In this document: positions 53,050 through 63,592 of the stretch, piece by piece
Numbering within the stretch: position 1 is the first letter of the stretch
How the letters are laid out: every line of letters starts with the position of its first letter
Notes under the pieces: model-generated
The model's input: the letters and a program-made list of their open reading frames with translations, nothing else
Database searches by the model: none
What the model was told of the DNA's origin: nothing
From: Lucinisca nassula
Lineage: Eukaryota > Mollusca > Bivalvia > Lucinida > Lucinidae
Reading direction: 5' to 3'
Assembly: GCA_963580285.1 (NCBI GenBank)
Contig: OY757010.1
Coordinates: 75,806,858-75,870,857 of the forward strand
DNA: 64,000 bases
Program-made: the position numbers and the translations under genes

Positions 53050-53335
53050 CAGTTTTCCATACGTGCTTAAGAATGTACGTCCTGTACAAGTTTGTGTGTG
53101 TATGTATGTCATACATGATCCTGTAAGACTCTGGGTAAAGCAGAAGCAAAACTTTTTAAGAGCTCATATTTTCCAAATCATGCGATGGAATTGGTACATT
53201 CATAGATGTACGTCCAAAGTTTTATTCCGCAATACCCCCACCCATGCCCATGACCTCAAGGTCACCGCTTAGAAGAAATTTTTAATGTTAAATAGTCGGG
53301 TTAAGGTATTTGTACCTGGTAGAACCTGAACTTTT
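53050..53335 (+). repeat. Left part of a tandem-repeat element (array 4)
   Basis: AAGAGCTCATATTTTCCAAA, GTCCAAAGTTTTATTC, AATACCCCCACCC and CATGACCTCAAGGTCA, repeated units of which continue at 57132-57840. Split by the pearl-like element. Confidence 0.6.
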
Positions 53336-56300
53336 TAGCTCACCTGTCACGTAGTGACAAGGTGAGCTTTTGTGATCACATTTTGTCCGTCGTTCGTCGT
53401 GCGTCCGACCGTCCGTCCGTGCGTCCGTAAACATTTTCAAATAAGTATATCTCTAATACCCCATGGTCAATCTTGATCAAATTTCATAAGCAGCATCATC
53501 AGGTAGGGAGAAAGGCTGCATAAGGTTTTTGGGCTGATCAGATTGGAATTCTGGTTGCTATGGCAACATATAGCTCCCATAGACTTACAATGGGAAAATA
53601 TTAAAATATCTTCTTCTCTGAAACCACAGGGCCGAGAGCTTAGATATTTAGCATGTAGCAAGGGCCAGTAGTCACCTACATAACACCTGCCAATCATGCC
53701 CCTGGGGTCCAAATTGACCACGCCCCGGGGCCCCTTCGCTCCCATAGACTCATAATGGAACAAAAAGCTTCAAAAATCTTCTTCTCTGAAACCACAGGGC
53801 CCAGAGCTGAGATATTTCGTATGTAGCAACGGCAAGTGGTAACCTACATAATTCCTGCCAATCATGCCCCTGGGTTCCAAATGGGCGACGCTCCGGGGCC
53901 CCTTCACTCCCATAGACTCATAATGGAACAAAAAGCTTCAAAAATCTTCTTCTCGGAAACCACAGGGCCCAGAGCTTAGATATTTAGCATGTAACAATGG
54001 CAAGTGGTCACCTACATAATTCCTGCCAATCATGCCCCTGGGGTCAAAATGGGCCACGCCCCGGGGCCCTTTAGCTCCTATAGACTCATAATGGAAAAAA
54101 AGCTTCAAAAATCTTCTTCTCTGAAACCACAGGGCCCAGAGCTGAGATATTTGGTATGTAGCAACGGCAAGTGGTAACCTACGTAATTTCTGCCAATCAT
54201 GCTCCTGGGGTCAAAATTGGCCACACCCCTGGGCCCCTTAGCTCCCATAGACTCATAATGGTAAAAAAGCTTCAAAAATCTTCTTCTCTGAAACCACAGG
54301 GCCCAGAGCTTAGATATTTAGCATGTAGCAAAGGCCAGTGGTCACCTACATAATTCCTGCCAATCATGCCCCTGGGTTCCAAATGGGCGACGCTCCGGGG
54401 CCCCTTCGCTCCCATAGACTCCTAATGGAACAAAAAGCTTCAAAAATCTTCTTCTCAGAAACCACAGGGCCCAGAGCTTAGATATTTAGCATGTAGCAAT
54501 GGCAAGTGGTCACCTACATAATTCCTGCCAATCATGCCCCCTGGCGTCCAAATGGGCCATGCCCCGGGGCCTTTTAGCTCCTATAGACTCATAATGGAAA
54601 AAAAAGCTTCAAAAATCTTCTTCTCTGAAACCACAGGGCCCAGAGCTGAGATATTTGGCATGTAGCAACGGCAAGTGGTCACCTACATAATTCCTGCCAA
54701 TCATTCCCCTGGGGTCCAAATTGGCCACACCCCGGGGCCCCTTAGCTCCCATAGACATTTAATGGAAAAAAAGCTTCAAAAATCTTCTTCTCTGAAACCA
54801 CAGGGCCCAGAGCTTAGATATTTAGCATGTAGCAACGGCCAGTGGTCACCTACATAATTCCTGCCAATCATGCCCCTGGGTTCCAAATGGGCGATGCCCC
54901 TTCGCTCCCATATACTCATAATGGAACAAAAAGCTTCAAAAATCTTCTTCTCGGAAACCACAGGGCCCAGAGCTTAGATATTTAGCATGTAGCAACGGCA
55001 AGTGGTCACCTACATAATTCCTGCCAATCATGCCCCTGGGTACCAAACGGGCCATGCCCCGGGGCCCTTTAGCTTCTATAGACTCATAATGGAAAAAAAC
55101 TTAAAAAATCTTCTTCTCTGAAACCACTGGGCCCAGAGCTGAGATATTTGGCATGTAGCAACGGCAAGTGGTCACCTACATAAATCCTGCCAATCATGCC
55201 CCTATGGTCCAAATGGGCCACGTCCTGGGGCCCCTTTGCTCCCATAGACTCAAAATGGAAAAAAAGCTTCAAAAATCTTCTTCTCTGAAACCACAGGACC
55301 CAGAGTTTAGGTATTTAGCATGTAGCAACGGCAATTGGTCCCCTACATAATTCCTGCCAATCATGCCCCTGGGTTCCAAATGGGCCACACCCGGGGCCCC
55401 TTTGCTCCCATAGACTCATAATGGAAAAAAGCTTAAAAAATCTTCTCTGAATCCACAGTGCCCAGAGCTTAGATATTTAGCACATAGCAACGGCAAGTGG
55501 TCACCTACATAATTCCTGCCAATCATGCCCCTGGGGTCCAAAAGGGCCACACCCCGGGGCCCCTTAGCTCCTATAGACTCATAATGGAAAAAAAGCTTCA
55601 AAAATCTTCTTCTCTGAAACACAGGGCCCAGAGCTTAAATATTTAGCATGTAGCAATGGCAAAAGTTCACCAACATAAATCCTGCCAATCATGCCCGTTG
55701 GGTCCAAATGGGCCACGCCCCGGGGCCCCTTAGTTCCCATAGACACATAATGGAAAAAAGCTTCAAAAATCTTCTTCTCTGAAACCACAGGGCCCAGTGC
55801 TTAGATATTTAGCATGTAGCAATGACAAGTTGTCACCTACATAAATCCTGCCAATCATGCCCCTGGGGTCCAAATGGGCCACACCCTGGGACCCCCTTAG
55901 CTCCCATAGACTCCTAATGGAAACAAACTTCAAAAATCTTCTTCTCTGAAACCACAGGGCCCAGAGCTTAGATATTTAGCATGTAGTAACAGCAAGTGGT
56001 CACCTACATATTTCCTGCTAATCATGCCCCTGGGGGTTCCAAATGGACCACACCCTGGGGCCCCTTAGCTCCCATAGACTCATAATGGAAAAAGCTTAAA
56101 AAATCTTCTTCACAGAAACTGTGAAGCACAGAACATAGTCATTAGTGTATAGCAACATAAAATAGGCAGCTACATAAATCCTGCTAACCCTGCCCCTGCG
56201 GTCAAAATTGGCCACGCCAGAGCTCATCACCTCCAATAGACTTATAATGGAAAAAAACTTAAAAATCTTCTTCTATGAAACCATAAGGCCCAGAGCTTAG

Positions 56301-57131
56301 ATTTTTAGTATGTAGCAATGTCAAGTGGCCACCTACATAAATCCTGCCAGTTATGCCCCTGGGATCCAAATTGGCCACACCCCAGGGCTCTTTAGCTTCC
56401 ATAGACTTACAATTGGAGAAACTTCAAAAATCTTCTTCTCTGAAACCACAGGGCCCTTATAATGAAAAAACAAAAACAAAAAAAAAACTTAAAATGGGGA
56501 AAAAAATCTTCAAAAATCTTCTCTGAAACCATAAGTCCCAGAGCTTAGGTATTTAGCATGTAGCAATGTCGAGTGGTTGCCTACAGAAATCCTGCCAATC
56601 ATGCCCCTGGGGTCCAAATCCTGTGGCCCCTTAACTCCAACAAACTTATAATGGAAAAAAGCTTCAAACATCTTCTTTGAAACCATGAAGTACAGACCTT
56701 AGTTATTTAGTATATAGCAACACAAAATGGTCGCCTACATAAAGCTTGCCAACCGTGCCCTTTGGGTCAAAATTGGCCAAGCCCCAGGGCTCATTAGCTC
56801 CTATAGACTTATACTGGAAAAAACTTAAAAAAATCTTTTTTCTCCAAAACCATAAGGCACAGATTTTGTTTGATTTGAGGTTTTACATCCCCGTCAACAC
56901 TGTATAGGTCATTTTGGAGATGTCTCTGCCAATTTTGTGGGACTTTTACCCGACATTGGGATGAAATTACATCTCAAGCCCTGTCGCCCAATGAAACCAG
57001 TAGGGTTTATAAGCATAGACACCACTTTGCCTGAGCTCAGATATTTAGTATGTAGCAATGTCAAGTGGTCTGCTACACTAATGATTTTCTGGTACACAGG
57101 TGAGTGATATAGGGCCATTGGGCCCTCTTGT
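53336..57131 (+). mobile_element. Helitron-like (pearl-like) element with about 20 satellite units
   Basis: Same build as 11203-13770: TAGCTCACCTGTCACGTAGTG hairpin start, CGTCCGTC-rich stretch, array of about 166-bp units from about 53600 to 56860, and end AGGGCCATTGGGCCCTCTTGT. Units at the right end (after about 56100) are more diverged. Non-coding. Confidence 0.65.
56866..57031 (-). mobile_element. SINE-A 3' part inserted in the last array unit
   Basis: TTTGTTTGATTTGAGGTTTT to ATAGACACCACTTTGCCTGA on the plus strand. The 5' half of the SINE is missing. Confidence 0.75.
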
Positions 57132-57840
57132 TTGATTAATTTGGTTCATGTTTGGAAAGACGATAGATAAAGGTCCAAAGTTTTATTCAGAAATACCCCC
57201 GCCCATGCCCATGACCTCAAGTCACAGACTTGGAAATATTTTTAATGTTACAGTTTTTAAAGAGCTCATATTTTCCAAGACATATGCTGGTTTTGGTTTA
57301 TATTTACTATGATGATAGATACAGGTAGCAGTACCCCCATCTATGCCTATGACTTCAATGTCAAGATCACAGACTTAGAAATTTTTAACATAGTAATATA
57401 GGTCCAAAGTTATATCCAGCAATACCCTCATCTGTGCACTTAAGGTCAAGGTCACAGACATAGAAACTTTTAAATTTAAAGTATGTTAAGAGCATATACT
57501 TTACAAACCATATAATGGATTTATTTCATATTTGGTATGGTGATAGTTACAGGCCCTTAGTTTTATTCAGCCATACCCCCGCCCCTGACCTTTAGGTCAA
57601 GGTTACAGACTCAGAATTTTTTTTGGGTTAAAGTTTTTTAGGGTTCTTATTTTCCAAACCATATAATGAATTTGCTTCATATTTGGAATAATTATAGATA
57701 CAGGTCCAAAGTGTCATTCAGCCATACCCCTGCCCCTGCCCAATGACCACACGGTCAAGGTCGCAGACTTTGAAATTTTTAATGTTGAAGTCTTTAAGAG
57801 CTCATATTTTCCAAGCCAATTGATGGTTTGGGTTCATATT
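57132..57840 (+). repeat. Right part of the array 4 element
   Basis: Four to five units of about 165 bp with GATAGATAAAGGTCCAAAG, AATACCCCCGCCC, TTTTAATGTT and TTTTCCAAACCATAT. Non-coding. Confidence 0.7.
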
Positions 57841-58000
57841 GTTTTCTCGTTGAGGCGGTCCTAACCAGTACCCACAACCTAGGTCTTGGAGCGGAAATAA
57901 GAAAAATAATGAATACCCCCTTGAACCCCAGTTGTCTCTATATAAAGTGGGGTTAAGTGGGGTATTCATATCATGGACTTGTTCATGTGATGTTGTAATC
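57841..58000. repeat. MITE-6 right half
   Basis: GTTGAGGCGGTCCTAACCAG, TACCCACAACCTAGG, GGAGCGGAAATAAGAAAAAT and ATAAAGTGGGG. Ends about 25 bases before the exon acceptor. Confidence 0.65.
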
Positions 58001-58024
58001 CAAGCCATTATCTTTGTTTTATAG

Positions 58025-58195
58025 CTGACAACAGTTGGTACAGAGCCTCTATCTTGAAGATATACCCAGACAAGAGTGCTCTCGTAGAGTTTGTAGACTA
58101 CGGTAACACAGAGTTAGTTTCCCTGTCTCTGATTCGACCAATCACTAATGACTATGTGGAGTTACCTGTTCTTGCCTTCAAGTGCAAGCTGTCTG
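58025..58195 (+). CDS. Multi-Tudor gene, exon j: Tudor core of eTud 7
   Basis: Acceptor TGTTTTATAG ending at 58024, donor GTAAGT at 58196, phase 1 at both ends. It reads SDNSWYRASILKIYPDKSA, EFVDYGNTE, the helix SLSLIRPI, then LPVLAFKCKLSG. All cage positions are filled. A mariner starts 131 bases after the donor. Confidence 0.94.
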
Positions 58196-58325
58196 GTAAG
58201 TTTACCACAACCCATATATAGCATGCTGGTGGACTGCCAACAAAATCAGCTGTTATTTCAACTGCACGCTGTTTGTGAACCCAAATTATATGTTCCATTT
58301 ATATATAAAGGTCATTTTTATCGTA

Positions 58326-59664
58326 CGAGGACTGTTCAAATATGAATGCGACTGAGCACATAAAAATGATTCCGTGATAGATTTCGATGAAAAATTTATT
58401 TTGTCCCCTACAAACATTCCCCTTTAACAGATATACAACTTTCAGTCTTCTGATCCAATCATTGAATGCATTTTGGTAGTCTTTTCAAGGTATACTATGA
58501 AGGCACTGGAATATTGCAGAACCGAGGTGTTTGCGCTGTACAAATTTTTGACCAGAAAGGTATTTTTTCAGCCGCGGGAACAAAAAAAAGTCACATGGGG
58601 CAAGGTCAGGGGAATACAGGGGGTGAGGGAGTTCAACAACCTTTTCCTGCTTCAGATAGTCTTGCACAATGAACGCCTGCTGCGATGACGCATTGTCATG
58701 TAGCAATCTGACATTGGCCAAACCAGTTGCGGGTCTTCGTTCTTTGAAATATTTCTTCAATTTTCGAAGAACTTTATTCTTGTAAAACTTCGCATTTACA
58801 GATTTGCCTTTAGGCACACCAACCTGAATAGCAGGGCCCTGACTTGAAAAGAATATGGCATACTTTACCTTCTTGACGCTCATGGTCCGCTTTGCAATGC
58901 ATGGTCTTTTGCAATACTGTGTTGCCGATATTTTGTTCTGAATCTTTCGTTTTGGCTCAAAAAAGTGAACCCATGTCTTGTCACCTGTGACGACATTAGG
59001 GTAAGACCGTGCATTGTAATTTGGAAACTTTTTAAGCAACTTCTTGGCGCACTGAACGCGTGTCTTTTTCTGCTTATCTGTCAACAGATTGGGAATCCAT
59101 CTAGCACAGATCTTTCTTATTTTCAAACCCCGTTTCAGAATTGTATGAGCTGCTCCTAATGAGATGCCAGCCATACTAGCTATTTTCCTAGTGGTGTATC
59201 GTGCATCGGTAGCAACTATTTCTTTCACTCTAGCAACCATCTTGGCAGATGTTGCTCTTTTCGGCAGACAATCATGTGGTGCATCTTCTGTTGAGCCTAG
59301 CCCACAGCTGAATTTCTTACACCAACGAAAAACTGTCGGAAAAGTCATTTCATTATGCCCATAAACCGAACATATTTCATCAAAAATGTCTTTGCACCGT
59401 ATACCAAGAATACAACGATTCTTAATATAGGACCGTATTTCAACGGCGTACTCTGACCTTCTTCCAACCATGTTTTGTATTAGTATACAAGAGTAGACAG
59501 TGTTTATCGAACGATATACATGGCTAAAGTGCACGGAATTTAACAGGTTTGGTATCAATGTATAGGTAAAATGTTTTTCTACTCTGTGATATTTATTTCC
59601 AGGTGATTTTCACATTAGTGCATGAGAAAACGTTCTACTTGCATTCATATTTGAACAGTCCTCC
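58326..59664 (-). mobile_element. Mariner transposon, nearly intact
   Basis: 1339 bp, flanked by TA at 58324-58325 and 59665-59666. Terminal inverted repeats of about 24 bp (58326-58349 and 59641-59664; ends CGAGGACTGTTC and GAACAGTCCTCC) with a mismatch at the outermost base. Carries one transposase gene on the minus strand. Confidence 0.95.
58485..59471 (-). pseudogene. Mariner transposase with one premature stop
   Basis: Start chosen at ATG 59471 (MVGRRSEYAVEIRSYI), the usual mariner N-terminus. Two HTH regions (DIFDEICSVYGHNEMTFPTV and TTRKIASMAGISLGAAHTI), the WVPHLL-like linker (RWIPNLLTDKQKK), and the catalytic triad: D in VVTGDKTWVHFFEP, D in LLHDNASSQ, and D in YSPDLAPCDFFLFP, with 34 residues between the last two (DD34D). 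The frame meets TGA after HSIP. The same frame stays open beyond it with mariner-like C-terminal residues (DYQNAFNDWIRR), so a single CGA-to-TGA-type change probably truncates the tail. Activity doubtful. Confidence 0.93.
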
Positions 59665-59849
59665 TATATGCTTTAGCAAGGTACATTATATTACAGATAT
59701 TTGTCTGTCTCAGCTGACATTGGAGATTAAGGTTCGGCTATTGTCAATTTTTTTACCAATCAAATGAATTTTATTGCATTAATTGCATTTTAAGCTAGTA
59801 CAGGCAATGATGTCCAGTTGCTGGAAAACAGATCAACAGTACAACCACT

Positions 59850-60152
59850 GCCCCCGACCATCAGGGCTTGAAGAAATAGATGGGCTGCATGATGCTTCCA
59901 CGCAGAGCTGAAACTGACCATAAATGAGTATTGGTAAACCACTTAGAAGATCTAAGCCCACACAAAGCGGTGCAAGTCGGTACGCCCATGGTTATAAACC
60001 CTATTGGTTTCATTGTGCGACAGGACTTGAGAAATCATTTCATCTCAATGTTGGGTAAAAGTCCATAAAAATTGGAAGCAACGTCTCCAAAATGACCTAT
60101 ACTGTGTTGACGGGAGCGTTAAAGTTCAAATCAAACAAACAAATAAACAAAG
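59850..60152 (+). mobile_element. SINE-A copy, full length
   Basis: Starts GCCCCCGACCATCAGGGC. Target duplication CAGTACAACCACT / CAGTTCAACCACT at 59837-59849 and 60153-60165, one mismatch. Confidence 0.88.
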
Positions 60153-60185
60153 CAGTTCAACCACTCTGAAACCAAAAGCACTGTA

Positions 60186-60600
60186 TTACTGTATTTACCC
60201 TAAATATCAGACACCCTTAACCCTTCTCTTGCTGAATATTCAGTTTAACCACACCCATTGCTGACATTGAACCAATCAGATTACTTGATTTAATTTATTC
60301 CAAAAAATTCATAAATTGAATGTGAAACAGTGTAGATCCTGATCAGATGGCTTCTTCAGAAGCCATCTGATCTGGATCTACAGTGTTTGCAAAGATAGGG
60401 GTTGTCGTGAACAGCAAGATAAGGTAAAATTTGAGCAAGTACAATTTACTACCTGATGTTGTGTCTAAGAATAGCGGGACGAGTGGTAAATAGTGTAGCT
60501 CATGATGAGACGCCAGATTCTGCTGCGTCTCATCTGGGTCTACACTAGTACCGTCTGCTCAGCACTGTCTGACCGAAAACATATGGTAAATATGGTACTA
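60186..60600. repeat. MITE-11 copy with MITE-2 nested inside
   Basis: Left end TGTATTTACCCTAAATATC and right end GGTAAATATGGTAC. MITE-2 sits at about 60222-60425 (CCCTTCTCTTGCTGAAT, core GGCTTCTTCAGAAGCC). The outer element has its own hairpin GAGACGCCAGATTCTGCTGC near 60508. Confidence 0.65.
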
Positions 60601-60613
60601 TATCACACCAGTA

Positions 60614-61084
60614 CAGTCGAACTTCGATGGGTCGAACTCGGTAGGCTCGAACACCACGTTTGGGTCGAACTGACTTTTCAGTCCCGGCAAAATCCCTATT
60701 CATTTTAACTTAACATACCACCCTTGGCTCGAACCACGATGGCTCGAACCCTCGAACTCTAAGCCTGGTCCCTAGAGTGCATTTTCTATGTAAAATCCCA
60801 CCGATGGCTCGCACTAATTACCTTTTTAAAAATTTCAGTTTTATCGGTCAAGTCACGCAGTATCATAAGAAAGGTAACCTACGTGAAAGTGCGAAAGGTA
60901 TACTACGTGGCTTAAATTATGACCGATAAATGTACCGGAAGTCACCAAAATCGCCGCAGCTATGATAAAAAATCATAGTACACAAAGATGGATCTTGCCG
61001 AGTTGGACTCCAATGGCTCGAACTACCGATGGCTCGAACTTTTTACGGCGGTCCCGGCGAGTTCGAGCCATCGAAGTTCGACTG
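60614..61084. repeat. MITE-1-like element, 471 bp
   Basis: TA at 60612-60613 and 61085-61086. Termini CAGTCGAACTTCGATGG / CCATCGAAGTTCGACTG match MITE-1, with many subterminal GATGGCTCGAAC repeats, but the interior differs and lacks the GCCTCAATGAGGC core. Perhaps a deletion derivative of the autonomous partner. Confidence 0.8.
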
Positions 61085-61165
61085 TATTGTCTATTTTGAT
61101 GGCTAGATCAAGCATATTCGGGTGAAAAGTTGTGATGTGTTTATTTTTTCTCCAAACATAGACTG

Positions 61166-61461
61166 GTTGGTTGATTTGAGGTTTAACGTCCCCGTCAACA
61201 CTGTAAAGGTCATTTTGGAGACGTTGCTTCCAATTTTGTGGGACTTTTACCCGACATTGAGATGAAATGACATCTCAAGCCCTGCCGCCCAATGAAGCCA
61301 ATAGGTTTATAAGCATGGAAGGGCCGACGCGCACCGCTTTGCCTGGGCAGGCTTAGCTCCACTAATCGGTTTACCAGTACTCGTGTGTGGGTTGGTTTCA
61401 GCTCTGCGTGGAAGCATCATGCAGCCCATTTATTTCTTTAAGCCCCAATGGGCGGGGGCCG
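61166..61461 (-). mobile_element. SINE-A copy, full length
   Basis: Target duplication CCAAACATAGACTG (14 bp) at 61152-61165 and 61462-61475. Confidence 0.93.
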
Positions 61462-61475
61462 CCAAACATAGACTG

Positions 61476-61765
61476 TGGGTATTTGTTAGAACCACCTAAT
61501 TGAGGGGGTTCTAACAAGTACCCACAATCTGTTTTTGAGAAATAATAAGGAAAACAGTGCATAGCTTTCTTAATCCTGTTTTTCCATACATAGGGGTAAT
61601 AGTTTAACTATGATAGTCTCAGGTAAGAGGGGTTAACCCAAATATTATTTTTCTTATTTCTATAAGAAAACATATGTTGTGGGTACTCATTAGAAGTGTC
61701 TCGGTGAGGGCCTTCTAATGAGCACCCACAACATACGTTTTGTGCATAAATAAGAAAAATGTCTA
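61476..61765. repeat. Two hairpin modules (MITE-6 type)
   Basis: Modules at about 61468-61533 (GTGGGTATTTGTTAGAACC / GGGGTTCTAACAAGTACCCAC) and 61672-61737 (TGTTGTGGGTACTCATTAG / CTAATGAGCACCCACAACA), with AGAAATAATAAGGAAAA and AAATAAGAAAAAT flanks. Confidence 0.7.
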
Positions 61766-61818
61766 CTTTTCAGATGAAAAAAGCGCCTTATATGGAGCTA
61801 TGGACCATCATATTAACT

Positions 61819-62685
61819 CAGAGGTGTGGAAATACCAATTTTTTTCACTTGTCCACGGACAAGTCAGACCAAAAATTCTACTTGTCCGCAGATTTTTTCA
61901 CTTGTCCGGATTTTCAAAATAAACTCCACATTTAACTTCCCATATTCTTTATTTTGGTCATTCTGACTCGTTTAGCATCATAGTCCCGATCTCTATCAGC
62001 TTTTGATTTTTGTTTTTTTCCTTGACTGTCATCTCGTTTCTTTGGTTCAGTTGCGCTAGTTCTGACAACGAATTTATCCATGTTTCCTGCAAAGTGTCAA
62101 AATTGTTTACGTTTCCGGTTCCTATTTGCCTAGTTACCGTGTGTAATTTCGCGGTTGGTTGAAACAGCGAAATACCCCAAACTACCTAGCCTCAATAAAA
62201 CGTAGTTTTTACGTTTATGAATGCCAACGGTTACAAAAATTAGATATAAAAAATTAATTAATTGTAATTAACAATTTCATGTCAGTAACGCTCACGGTAG
62301 CACATAAACTAAAAAAATATTGCTCTGGAAAGTTTTTGGTGTTGGGGGTGTTTTGGGGTGGTAGCGCTGTTTCAGCCGAACGCAAAATCACGCGAGTTTG
62401 ACCTCAAAAGTGTTGACCAATCAGAAGACACATAACAATGCTAAATTTAGACGCGAAAGTTCGATGGTTTTTCCGAAAGATATTTGTGCAACAAAACATT
62501 TGCGAACTACCATTTATCAATTAAAACGGAATTTATCGGCGAATTTCTCTCCATGATATTGAAACCTCGGCATTACTGAAAATTTCGGCCGAAATTTCTA
62601 CTTGACCGCGGATGAGCGAACTGAAAAAACGTGCTTGTCCGCCGGCAAAAAGTCCCGAGTCGGACGTAGGATTTCCACACCCCTG
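61819..62685. mobile_element. hAT-like element, 867 bp, 5-bp target duplication
   Basis: Termini CAGAGGTGTGGAAATACC and (reverse) CAGGGGTGTGGAAATCCT. Flanking TAACT at 61814-61818 and 62686-62690. Subterminal CACTTGTCCG / CGGACAAGC repeats on both sides. No transposase frame. Confidence 0.8.
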
Positions 62686-62750
62686 TAACTTGTTGACAGA
62701 TAGGACAATTCATAGTGGATTTCTTTCAGTTGATAAACAGACCTATATCC

Positions 62751-63046
62751 GGCCCCCGCCCATTGTGGCTGCATGATGCTTCTACTCTGCACAGAGCTGA
62801 AACCGGCTGCACACGAGTACTAGTAAACCACTTAGAGGATCTAAGCCAGCCCAGGCAAAGCGGAGCGAGTCGGACCGTCCATGCGTATAAACCATATTAG
62901 TTTCATTGGGTGACCGGCCTTGAGATGTCATTTCATCTCAACGTCAGGTAAAAGTCCCACAAAATTGGAAGCATCGTCTCCAGACTGACCTATACAATGT
63001 TGATGGGGATGTTAAACCCCAAATCAAACAATTCAAACAAAACAAG
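62751..63046 (+). mobile_element. SINE-A copy
   Basis: GGCCCCCGCCCATTGTGGC to CAAATCAAACAATTCAAAC. A short deletion near the 5' end; target duplication not found. Confidence 0.8.
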
Positions 63047-63053
63047 GTCTGGG

Positions 63054-63293
63054 CCCAGTTGTTCAAAGCATAGTTAGCTTAACGAGCTCGTTAGTGGTCA
63101 TACCGTTAACTGTTCTAGCAAGTACAATATAGAAAACTTCAGTATATTTGCTGAAAAAAATGTGAGCAGCTTTTGCAAATGCAAAAGCTGCTCACATTTT
63201 TTCAGCAAAAATATTAGCATATTTGCCGTAATAAATGATCAAAGTTTTAACAATACGTTAACTAACGACATCGTTAGTTTTGAACAACTGGCC
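63054..63293. repeat. MITE-9, abutting a splice acceptor
   Basis: Terminal repeats GCCCAGTTGTTCAAAG / TTTGAACAACTGGCC, second pair TTAGCTTAACGAG / CTAACGACATCGTTAG, central palindrome AAAATGTGAGCAGCTTTTGC / GCAAAAGCTGCTCACATTTT. Ends 15 bases before the exon at 63309. A partial relative lies at 16560-16630. Confidence 0.8.
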
Positions 63294-63308
63294 GCTGATA
63301 TCTTCCAG

Positions 63309-63560
63309 GAATATATCCAGTCGGCGAGAACTGGAGTAAGGAGTCCTCGGACAAGCTGAAAGTCTTCACAGACCAGATCTTGTCAGCAACCCTTGTTGAT
63401 GTGAATAAAGATGTTCACGAGCTGAGACTGGTGGAGCCCAAGAACAAGATTGATGTTGCTGAGACCTTGCTCAAAGCAGGAGTGGCCAGTAAGACTCCTC
63501 AGGGAGCTACAGGGGAAAAGGCAGGCAGTCCTCAGCCCAAGGCAACAGAAGAGAGCTTAG
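63309..63560 (+). CDS. Multi-Tudor gene, exon k: C-terminal part of eTud 7
   Basis: Acceptor GATATCTTCCAG ending at 63308, donor GTAAGA at 63561, phase 1 at both ends. It reads IYPVGENWSKESSDKLKVFT, DQILSATLVDVNKDVHELRL, then the closing helix DVAETLLKAGVASKTPQ and a Gly/Ala/Lys/Pro/Ser linker that leaves the window. The parallel with exon 34673-34944 (same fold part of eTud 1) is clear. Confidence 0.92.
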
Positions 63561-63592
63561 GTAAGATTATAAATGTTGTAATATCAGATTTT

